Assembly (NCBI GenBank): GCA_036011305.1 | Contig: DASCNA010000006.1 | Location: 1-21,316 of the forward strand | Length of the DNA: 21,316 bases | Source of the DNA: DASCNA01 sp036011305 | GTDB taxonomy: Bacteria > Verrucomicrobiota > Lentisphaeria > Victivallales > GWF2-38-69 | Direction of reading: 5' to 3' | Shown here: positions 14,896 through 21,316 of the stretch, piece after piece | How the letters are laid out: each line of letters starts with the position of its first letter | Position numbering within the stretch: the first letter of the stretch is position 1 | The notes under the pieces: model-generated | What the model was told of the DNA's origin: nothing | Database searches by the model: none | Seen by the model: the letters and a program-made list of their open reading frames with translations, nothing else | Program-made: the position numbers and the translations under genes

Positions 14896-15492
14896 ATGTT
14901 TATAAAAAGAACAAAAATACTTTTAACTTTATTGTTGTTAACCTGTTCCTCTTCTTATTTATACTCAGGTTTTTTAGATTCATTTAATGATGCAATTAAT
15001 GTCTTCGATGATGCTCATGACTCTTACAAGAAAGCACGTGGTTCAGCTAAAGATGCACATGAATCGTATAAAGAAGTACGTGGCACAACTACTGTTGAAG
15101 TACAGGAATCGCATGAAAAAGTACGTGACACAACTACTGTTGAAGTACAGGAACCGTATGAAGAAGTACGTGACACAACTACTGTTGAAGTACAGGAATC
15201 ATATGAAGAAGTACGTTCATATGATGATGCCAATGGATCATTCAAAGATAAAACAGGTGTATCGTCAGCAGAAGCTCCAGAAGAAACAGAGTTTTATATA
15301 GCAATCAAAAATGTACAGCAAGGGCCTTTCAATATGGGAGCTATTAAAGAAAAGATAATAAAAAGGAAAATTGGAAAAAATACACTTGTATGGAAAGAAG
15401 GAATGAAAAAATGGACAAAGGCAGGTGAAGTTCCTAATCTGGAGCCATTATTTAAAGCACTACCACCGCCATTACCACCACCGCTGCCATAA
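14896..15492 (+). CDS. Exported tandem-repeat protein with C-terminal GYF_2 domain and proline-rich tail
   Basis: A 198-residue protein with an N-terminal export signal (residues 1-24; a possible relaxed lipobox ends at C17). Residues 56-107 hold tandem 15-residue repeats of the type ESYEEVRDTTTVEVQ, acidic and low in hydrophobics, with a degenerate earlier copy (AHDSYKKARGSAK). Residues 132-187 match the GYF_2 (DUF4339) fold: FYIAIKNVQQGPFNM, IGKNTLVWKEGMKKWTKAGE and a following helix. The protein ends in PPPLPPPLP, a tail that could itself be a ligand of proline-binding domains. AAAGAGG gives the start. GYF_2 domains usually sit in membrane or cytosolic proteins; an exported repeat version is unusual. 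Function unknown. Confidence 0.75.
   Translation: MFIKRTKILLTLLLLTCSSSYLYSGFLDSFNDAINVFDDAHDSYKKARGSAKDAHESYKEVRGTTTVEVQESHEKVRDTTTVEVQEPYEEVRDTTTVEVQESYEEVRSYDDANGSFKDKTGVSSAEAPEETEFYIAIKNVQQGPFNMGAIKEKIIKRKIGKNTLVWKEGMKKWTKAGEVPNLEPLFKALPPPLPPPLP
15061..15216 (+). repeat. 45-bp coding tandem repeat, 3.5 copies
   Basis: Copies lie at 15061-15105, 15106-15150 and 15151-15195, with a partial copy at 15196-15216. They differ by only a few bases, mostly in the first half, so the copy number is recent and may vary between strains. The unit length keeps the frame. Confidence 0.9.
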
Positions 15493-15691
15493 TCACTTGA
15501 CTACGAAAATATTACATGAATTATAAACATTTTCAACAAAAACAGATCTGAGTTGCAGAGAAGATATTCTTGACAAAATTAGGTATTAATTAATTTTTTA
15601 CGTAAATTAAAGGTGAAATTTAATTACAAACTATGTTAAAATTAATATAAAAGTTTGAATAATGCAATTTCTGATATAGATACTGGGAGAA

Positions 15692-16642
15692 ATGAAGAAG
15701 AAACAAAAGATATTAATAGTTGATGATATAGAATTAAATCTAACCTTAATGACCAAATTTCTTGATGGTCAAGATATAAAAATAGAACTCGCCTCTAATG
15801 GAAATGAAGCCTTAGCGAAAACAGAAAGTGAAGATTTTGGCTTGATTATATTAGATTTAAATCTTCCTGATATTAGCGGATATGAAGTTTTTAAAAAGAT
15901 AAAGAAAAATAAAAAGCATGAACATCTGCCGATAATGTTTGTATCTGCCGTTTCTATTACCGATGAAGATGTTGTAAAAGGGCTTACTCTCGGTGCAGAT
16001 GATTATTTAACAAAACCTATATCCGGAAGCGTAATCAAAACTAAAGTTAAATTATTACTAGAAAAACGTAATTTAAAAAAGAAAGCCATATTAATAGAGA
16101 AGGAATTAAAAGAGACAAATAATAAACTGAAAGAGTTATTATTTCTAGATGATTTAACTGGAGCCGTCAACAGAAAACCTTTCATGGATTTACTTAATAA
16201 AAGAATAAGCAGTAGTAAAAGAGCAAATCATAAAATTGCAATACTTTTTATGGATTTTGATAATTTTAAATTTATAAATGATAAATATGGACATGATATT
16301 GGGGATGAAATTTTAAAAAAAGTTGTTCCCAGAATTCAGGGTAAACTCAGACAAAGTGATCTTCTCGGCAGAATTGGCGGTGACGAATTCTTAGCATGCC
16401 TGCTTGATATTAAATCAATCGAATATGCAAAAGTAATTGCTGGAAGAATTAATGAGATATTCAATGATAAAATTATTAGTGAAAATATAAACTTAGAACT
16501 TGGCATAAGTATTGGGATTGCTATTTATCCTGATGATGCAGATAACAGTTTTGATTTAATTAGAAACAGCGATCTGGCAATGTATCACTCAAAAAAAAGA
16601 AACCTAAATTCTTACGTTGTATTCAGTGAAATTAATGATTAA
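15692..16642 (+). CDS. Response regulator with GGDEF domain (diguanylate cyclase)
   Basis: A 316-residue cytoplasmic regulator that makes c-di-GMP from two GTP when phosphorylated. Residues 6-120 are a receiver domain (acidic pair D11-D12, phospho-acceptor D55 in LIILDLNLPD, switch Ser/Ala in FVSA, K108 in LTKP). A coiled linker follows (about 120-148), then a GGDEF domain (about 150-312) with intact GGDEF (229-233), substrate residues in MDFDNFKFINDKYGHDIGD and the inhibitory I-site RQSD (220-223), five residues before GGDEF. It should therefore be active and product-inhibited. The start has GGGAG just upstream. Its 3' end overlaps the convergent response regulator by 11 nt. The 199 nt before it show no other gene; a TTGACA at 15570 has no convincing -10. 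Confidence 0.94.
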   Translation: MKKKQKILIVDDIELNLTLMTKFLDGQDIKIELASNGNEALAKTESEDFGLIILDLNLPDISGYEVFKKIKKNKKHEHLPIMFVSAVSITDEDVVKGLTLGADDYLTKPISGSVIKTKVKLLLEKRNLKKKAILIEKELKETNNKLKELLFLDDLTGAVNRKPFMDLLNKRISSSKRANHKIAILFMDFDNFKFINDKYGHDIGDEILKKVVPRIQGKLRQSDLLGRIGGDEFLACLLDIKSIEYAKVIAGRINEIFNDKIISENINLELGISIGIAIYPDDADNSFDLIRNSDLAMYHSKKRNLNSYVVFSEIND

Positions 16643-17018
16643 TTTTTTCATTCAATAGAGTTTCAATATTAGCAAGAAGTTCATTAATTTTTATAGGTTT
16701 TTTCATTGCAAAATCAGCTCCGTGATCAAGGGCTCTATCAAGTAGAGACAGTTTTTTCCCATCGGGTGACATAATTCCTGAAACAGCAATAATTTTTACT
16801 TCACAAAACTCTTCTCTTAAACGGTGTATGGATTCTATTCCATCTTTTTCAGGCAATACAAGATCCATTATAACTATATCAAACGGGCATTGTAAATATG
16901 CGTCACAGCAGGATTTCCCATCCCCGGCTTCCTCTACATCATATCCGGCTTTTTCCAAAGCAGTTTTAAGCATTTTCCTGAAAGAAATGTTATCATCAAC
17001 AACAAGAATACGTGTCAT
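16632..17018 (-). CDS. Single-domain (CheY-like) response regulator
   Basis: A 128-residue receiver domain with no output domain. It has D8-D9, phospho-acceptor D52 (VIMDLVLPEKDG), switch serine in IAVSG, and K107 in MKKP. The start codon shares one nucleotide with the stop of the hybrid kinase (TAATG), so it is translated by coupling and is almost surely a phosphotransfer partner of that kinase. GGAG in the kinase's last codons acts as its binding site. It may act by protein contact or as a phosphate relay or sink. The last 11 nt overlap the 3' end of the GGDEF gene on the other strand. Confidence 0.92.
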   Translation of the reverse strand: MTRILVVDDNISFRKMLKTALEKAGYDVEEAGDGKSCCDAYLQCPFDIVIMDLVLPEKDGIESIHRLREEFCEVKIIAVSGIMSPDGKKLSLLDRALDHGADFAMKKPIKINELLANIETLLNEKINH

Positions 17019-19408
17019 TATTCTCCTTTTTTATCTTTTAAAACTTTTTGAATAGTCTGTGTTAATTTAGTAAGTCTTACCGGCTTTCTTAATACTTTTA
17101 CAATACCATGTTTTTCCAGTGTTTCTTCATTAATAAAATCATTGTACCCAGTAGTAAGAATAATAGGTATATCATGATTAATATTATGAATTTCTTTACT
17201 GAGTTCCAAACCAGTCATTTTAGGCATAATTTGATCAGTATAGATCAAATCAAAGAAGCCTGGTTTATTTTTAAAAAGATCAAGTGCATCACTGCCATTG
17301 TGGGCAATAATAATATTATATCCCAGTTTATTTAGGGAAAGTTTAACAGTGCTGCATAAATAATCCTCATCTTCTACAATTAAAATATTTTCATTTCCAT
17401 GTATAAAAATATTACCTTTTTTATTCTCTGCTTTTTCTGAAATCGTTATTACAGGAAAATAAATATTAAAAGTTGCTCCCTTATCAGGCAGACTGTTTAC
17501 AGTAATTTTTCCTTTATGATTATTAATAATACCATGTGCAACTGAAAGACCTAATCCTGTTCCATGACCTACATTTTTTGTAGTATAAAACGGCAGAAAA
17601 ATATTATCCATAGTATCATTTTCCATACCGTGACCAGTGTCTTTTATTGATAAATTAAAATATAATCCATCTTTAAGGTCGGAAATGGATAGACCTTCTT
17701 TTCCTACATCTATAATATCCAATTTAATATATAGTGTTCCACCATTTTTACGCATGGCATGGCTGGCATTATTGCATATGTTGATTATTAATTGCTGAAT
17801 CTGTGTCTGATTTCCAAAAATCATGCGGGAACTTTTCTTAATGTGTCTTTTAACTGTTATAGTACTTGGGAGTACTACTTTTATTAAATCTACTACTTTA
17901 TTGATAAAATCACTCAGTTGGAAAGGAATGAAATTTCTCTCATTTGTATGGCTGAAAGTGAGAATATTATTAATAAGTTCTACAGCTCTTTCTCCCTGTT
18001 TATAAATTTCACCAAGATAACCTTTTTCTTCATTGTTAATATTATCCTCGTTTGAGAGAATTTCTGTAAGCCCCATCATGATCCCGAGAATATTATTGAA
18101 TTCGTGGGCAATACCTCCAGCGAGGATACCTATTGCTTCCATTTTCTGAGATTGAAGTAATTGTTTTTCTAAAGATTTCTGCTTTTTATCACTTTCAATA
18201 CGATCAGATATATCTCTGAAAAAACCGATAATATTATTTTCACCTTCTAAAAACACTTCTGAAGTATTAATATCAGCATAAAAAATAGAATCATTTTTTT
18301 TAATACAGGGTATATTTTTAGCCAGACTTCTATCACTATTCCCTAATGTATTGAATTCGTTGATAATATATCCATGTTCATTTTTCGGATGTAGATATAA
18401 TAAGTTCTTACCAATCAATTCTTTTTCATCATACCCAAGTTTATTACATAATATAGGATTGATATACTTAATTTTTTTAGAGTCTATGCCCACTACACAA
18501 ATCCCATCTGGACACGCATTAAATAAATTTCTGAATTTTTTATCACTTATTCTTAATTTTTCAGCTGCTTCTTTCTGCTCAGTTATATCAGTAACAACAC
18601 CTAATACTCTTACTATTTCATTTGAAATGTCATATGTAAATTCCGCTTTTTCTCTTACCCATTTTACTTTATAATCTACAAAAATTCTATGCTCGATATC
18701 ATATGTCTCACCAGTCAGCGCAGCCTGCCATTTCTCATCTACGTATTCTCTATCTTCGTAATAAACACAATTGAGAAAAAATTCATAGGTAATTAGTCTA
18801 CAAATAGGAACATTAAAAATTTTATAGGTCTCTTTTGTCCAGGTCAAGGTATTATTTATCAAGTTGCGATCCCATGTACCTACATGTGCTATTTCCTGAG
18901 CTTTTGAAAGATGATAATGTTCCTTTTCAAATGTCTTACTTTTTTCAGCTACTAATCTTTCAAGTTCTTCAAGCTTTTTCTTTTTCTCTGTCAAATCATT
19001 ATATATTACAAATATTTCTCCTGATTCTAACTTAAAAACAAAGTTTTCTTTCCATCCTTTAATTCTATTGTCTACATACTTTTTTATAGGATAAAATTCA
19101 TTTTTGCCGGTTTTCCAGACTTTCTTGAAAACATCTAACAGGCCAAATTTTTTCACTCCCGGAAATACTTTTGTAACCGGTTTACCTATAACTTCTGTTT
19201 TTTTTATGTTCTCTATTTTCTCAGCAGTTGTATTAAAATCTGTAATTATAAAATCTTTACCATTATTAAAAGCTTTATAAATTACCACTCCATTATTTGT
19301 ATTGTCAAAAAGAACTCTGAACCGCTGTTCACTTACATCAATATTTGTTTCATTATTTGTCAAATTTAAATTTTTATCAATTATATTGTTTTTCCCTTTT
19401 TTATTCAT
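17018..19408 (-). CDS. Hybrid sensor histidine kinase with three PAS domains and a C-terminal receiver
   Basis: A 796-residue cytoplasmic kinase with no membrane helices. Order: PAS-like domain (about 27-140), linker, PAS_3 (about 175-275, with GTWDRNLINNTLTW and VLGVVTDITEQ), PAS (about 285-405, FRDISDR), HisKA with phosphorylated H435 (GGIAHEFNNI), HATPase with N547, DTGHGM (590-595) and GTGLGLS (616-622), then a receiver (about 673-793) with E679/D680, phospho-acceptor D725 (YTDQIMPK) and K775. With no periplasmic sensor it should read a cytosolic signal through PAS; no haem or flavin motif is evident. GGAAAG precedes the start. It forms an operon with the downstream receiver protein. Confidence 0.94.
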   Translation of the reverse strand: MNKKGKNNIIDKNLNLTNNETNIDVSEQRFRVLFDNTNNGVVIYKAFNNGKDFIITDFNTTAEKIENIKKTEVIGKPVTKVFPGVKKFGLLDVFKKVWKTGKNEFYPIKKYVDNRIKGWKENFVFKLESGEIFVIYNDLTEKKKKLEELERLVAEKSKTFEKEHYHLSKAQEIAHVGTWDRNLINNTLTWTKETYKIFNVPICRLITYEFFLNCVYYEDREYVDEKWQAALTGETYDIEHRIFVDYKVKWVREKAEFTYDISNEIVRVLGVVTDITEQKEAAEKLRISDKKFRNLFNACPDGICVVGIDSKKIKYINPILCNKLGYDEKELIGKNLLYLHPKNEHGYIINEFNTLGNSDRSLAKNIPCIKKNDSIFYADINTSEVFLEGENNIIGFFRDISDRIESDKKQKSLEKQLLQSQKMEAIGILAGGIAHEFNNILGIMMGLTEILSNEDNINNEEKGYLGEIYKQGERAVELINNILTFSHTNERNFIPFQLSDFINKVVDLIKVVLPSTITVKRHIKKSSRMIFGNQTQIQQLIINICNNASHAMRKNGGTLYIKLDIIDVGKEGLSISDLKDGLYFNLSIKDTGHGMENDTMDNIFLPFYTTKNVGHGTGLGLSVAHGIINNHKGKITVNSLPDKGATFNIYFPVITISEKAENKKGNIFIHGNENILIVEDEDYLCSTVKLSLNKLGYNIIIAHNGSDALDLFKNKPGFFDLIYTDQIMPKMTGLELSKEIHNINHDIPIILTTGYNDFINEETLEKHGIVKVLRKPVRLTKLTQTIQKVLKDKKGE

Positions 19409-19444
19409 TACTTTTTCTTTCCATCACTTTAAGAGTAGTGTCTG

Positions 19445-19485
19445 ATATTCCAAAAGCAGAATTTAATTAATTTGAATTGGAATAT
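19445..19485. promoter_or_regulatory. Inverted repeat upstream of the hybrid kinase
   Basis: ATATTCCAA (19445-19453) and TTGGAATAT (19477-19485) form a 9-bp inverted repeat with a 23-nt spacer. The second arm is part of GGAATATTCC (19479-19488), itself a perfect palindrome. It lies 37-77 nt before the kinase start and may be an operator or a leader stem. The rest of 19409-19800 is AT-rich with no gene seen. Confidence 0.35.
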
Positions 19486-19800
19486 TCCCTGACCTATAGT
19501 TATTTCTTTCAATATATTATTCTATTATTATATATGTCTATATTCTAGTATAATCTAAACATTACTCAATACCTTATATATCATAAATCTACATGAACTC
19601 CCTAAGCGATTTATCTTATGGTATATTTATCAGAAATCAATCGGATATCTAAAATTTCCGAAAGGGTATGAATGCTTATACAACAATACTGTGATAATAT
19701 TAACAAATAAATTTTTATATTCTCTTTTGCAAAATATATAATACTGGTAATATTAAAATCCTGTTATATCTTTTTTAATATTCAACTGAAAGTTTATATA

Positions 19801-20154
19801 ATGAATCCCTATTTTAAACGATGCCCTAACTGTGATCATATCTGGAATACCCGTGATGAATTACTTTCAGATAATAATGTAATTCTAAAAGGCTACTTAC
19901 TTGGTTTTTCGGAATTAAGAGCGAGTCTAATATACTTTGATCACAACGAACATGACTGTAATTCAACTTTCTCATTAAAAATAGAATATTTCAAAGATTT
20001 AATTCCGGAAACTACTTTTACTAGTAAAGTTATAATACCGGAAACCTGTCCAGAATATTGCCTGAGAAAATATGATTTAACACCATGTGTACATAATTGT
20101 GAATGTTCATATGTAAGGAATGTCCTTGAAATAATTAAACATTGGAATAAGTAG
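19801..20154 (+). CDS. Cys/His-rich protein of unknown function
   Basis: A 117-residue cytoplasmic protein with a rubredoxin/zinc-ribbon-like CPNC (C8, C11) near the start followed by WxxR, then H48, H51, C53 (FDHNEHDC), C83, C87 (CPEYC), C96, H98, C100 and C102. The spread suggests one or more metal sites. The N-terminal pattern (CPNC..W..R..LL.D....L.GY...F..L, then F-H-x-x-C) recalls small conserved hypothetical proteins from proteobacteria, but I cannot name the family. It stands alone, divergent from the kinase and convergent with the calcium-type ATPase. The binding site is weak (GAAAG). The stop codon lies in a hairpin. Confidence 0.65.
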   Translation: MNPYFKRCPNCDHIWNTRDELLSDNNVILKGYLLGFSELRASLIYFDHNEHDCNSTFSLKIEYFKDLIPETTFTSKVIIPETCPEYCLRKYDLTPCVHNCECSYVRNVLEIIKHWNK

Positions 20155-20169
20155 AAAAACTTATTCCAA
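20142..20169. terminator. Perfect 11-bp hairpin between convergent genes
   Basis: TTGGAATAAGT (20142-20152) pairs with ACTTATTCCAA (20159-20169) around AGAAAA. It spans the stop codon of the Cys/His-rich gene and lies 36 nt from the stop of the opposing ATPase gene. Neither side has a strong U-tract. Confidence 0.55.
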
Positions 20170-20204
20170 GCGGAATAATCATATCAAGATTAGAATTAAT
20201 AATT

Positions 20205-21263
20205 TTATTTACCTGGACACTTTTTCCTTTTTATATATTTCTCTGTTTCTATAATAAAAAACAGTAAACATCCTGATGCAGCACATATGATAATATCAAA
20301 GAAAGATAGTCGTACAATGTTAAAAACTCCGGCGAAAAATGGAATATAGATAACACATAATTGAAGAATTATTGTCATAAGTATCATTAACAGTAACAAG
20401 GGGTTTGAAGTGAGTTTTTTAGTAAAGAAAGAATCTGTATCAGATCTGGCAGCAAGTGCTTGTCCTATTTGCAGAAAAGCCAATGCTGTAAACATCATTG
20501 TCTGCCATTTGTTACCTACTTCTTTGTAGTATATCCATCCCAGAACCAGTGTAATTACACCTATTAAAATACCAATCCATGATAATTTAAATCCGGCTTT
20601 ACGATCAAAAATTTTCGCTGTTGAAGATCTTGGCGGTCTTTTCATAACTCCGCTTTCAGCTGTCTCGACTCCCAGTCCAAGTCCTAATAAACCATCAGTC
20701 AGTAAGTTCAGCCATAACAACTGAAGCGGAAGTAATGCAACTACTGCTCCGAAAATAGGTGCAGCTAACATTACGAGTACCTTACCTAAGTTACCTGCGA
20801 CAGAAAAATAAATAAATCTTTTTATATTATCATAAATAACCCTGCCTTCTTCAGTGGATGCTACTATAGTGGCAAAATTATCATCTAATAAAATCATTTC
20901 AGAAACTTCCTTTGTAACATCTGTTCCGGTAATACCCATTGCTATTCCGATATCTGCTTTTTTAAGTGCAGGAGAATCATTAACGCCATCACCGGTCATT
21001 CCAACTACATTTCCAAGTTTTTGAAGGGCCTTTACAATCCTTAATTTATGTTCGGGAGAAACCCTTGCATATACAGAAACTTCTGAAACAACTTTCTGTA
21101 ATTGTTTTTCGTCAAACTTATCCAATTCCAAACCTGTCTTAACGAGTCCGTTATTAGATATTCCAATGTCATCTGCAATAAATTTAGCTGTTAATGGATG
21201 ATCACCAGTAATCATTATTGGACGTATGCCTGCAGTTTTACAGGTCTGAACTGCTTTTTTGAC
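20205..21263 (-). CDS. Calcium-type (P2A-like) cation P-type ATPase, C-terminal part, truncated at the window edge
   Basis: This is the C-terminal part of a P-type ATPase of the SERCA-like P2A family, an inner-membrane Ca2+ or cation pump. Visible are VKKAVQTCKTAGIRPIMITGDH (part of the ATP-binding hinge), VYARVSPEHKLRIVKALQ, MTGDGVNDSPALKKADIGIAMG, and the transmembrane block LLPLQLLWLNLLTDGLLGLGLG, then RPPRSS and four more helices. Upstream of about 21263 the family match stops: the expected DPPRxE is missing, and the frame meets a TAA at 21276-21278. The ATG at 21215 lies inside conserved sequence and is not a real start. The phosphorylation site and the N-terminal half would lie beyond the window. 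Two different P-type ATPases thus flank this region. Confidence 0.85.
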   Translation of the reverse strand, partial: VKKAVQTCKTAGIRPIMITGDHPLTAKFIADDIGISNNGLVKTGLELDKFDEKQLQKVVSEVSVYARVSPEHKLRIVKALQKLGNVVGMTGDGVNDSPALKKADIGIAMGITGTDVTKEVSEMILLDDNFATIVASTEEGRVIYDNIKRFIYFSVAGNLGKVLVMLAAPIFGAVVALLPLQLLWLNLLTDGLLGLGLGVETAESGVMKRPPRSSTAKIFDRKAGFKLSWIGILIGVITLVLGWIYYKEVGNKWQTMMFTALAFLQIGQALAARSDTDSFFTKKLTSNPLLLLMILMTIILQLCVIYIPFFAGVFNIVRLSFFDIIICAASGCLLFFIIETEKYIKRKKCPGK

Positions 21264-21316
21264 GTGTCGCCCAATTTAAAGCACCTTCAATTAAAAGTCG
21301 ATAGTATGCAAAGGTT
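21264..21316. other. Terminal 53 nt not matching the ATPase gene
   Basis: Immediately upstream of the ATPase fragment the sequence no longer encodes P-type ATPase in any frame of the minus strand. It looks like a chimeric or misassembled contig end, or a true break in the gene. I could not identify its origin. Confidence 0.5.

Noticed and set aside
15024..15245. Open frames on the minus strand and in another plus frame through the repeat region
   Set aside because: The 45-bp repeat length is a multiple of three, so all frames stay open automatically; the real gene there has a signal peptide, a GYF_2 domain and a binding site.
15570..15598. TTGACA before the GGDEF gene as a promoter
   Set aside because: No acceptable -10 hexamer at 16-18 nt spacing.

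Overview
This is a low-GC window (roughly one third G+C by eye) of ordinary bacterial coding DNA. It has purine-rich ribosome binding sites, TTGxxx/TATAAT-type promoters and short operons. Signal peptides ending in A-x-A on proteins without a lipobox suggest a diderm (Gram-negative-type) cell. The phylum cannot be fixed from the sequence. The right edge ends inside a gene with sequence that does not fit that gene, which looks like a contig end. No rRNA, tRNA, insertion sequence, phage gene or CRISPR array was seen.

Region 1 (1-6516): a secreted phospholipase D-like protein stands alone behind a good promoter. Next comes a pyroglutamate/glutamate module: an 18-codon hydrophobic micro-ORF, an NRAMP-related membrane transporter, the three 5-oxoprolinase subunits in the order pxpB-pxpA-pxpC, a DUF1445 (D-glutamate cyclase/putative hydro-lyase family) protein, and a 68-residue free-standing S4 RNA-binding domain. 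Coupling is tight (14-nt overlap, then a 1-nt gap), so import, cyclisation and ATP-driven ring opening of 5-oxoproline to glutamate probably form one pathway.

Region 2 (6567-9394): a cytoplasmic GH125 alpha-mannosidase faces an orphan ABC-type sugar-binding protein, with a perfect hairpin between them.

Region 3 (9655-14163): a hemerythrin-like protein, then a magnesium P-type ATPase (mgtA) split by a single in-frame TGA. A 23-codon peptide ORF with a very strong Shine-Dalgarno lies about 500 nt upstream of mgtA. Downstream, between a hairpin and a textbook intrinsic terminator, is a cassette of three micro-ORFs (54, 37 and 30 codons), the last a predicted single-pass membrane peptide. This locus is the best candidate here for something undescribed.

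Region 4 (14300-15492): two secreted proteins, one of unknown family with four cysteines, the other carrying 15-residue tandem repeats, a GYF_2 domain and a proline-rich tail.

Region 5 (15692-19408): a signalling cluster with a response regulator-diguanylate cyclase, converging on and overlapping an operon of a hybrid histidine kinase and a single-domain response regulator.

Region 6 (19801-21316): a Cys/His-rich protein of unknown function and the C-terminal half of a calcium-type P-type ATPase, cut off at the right edge.
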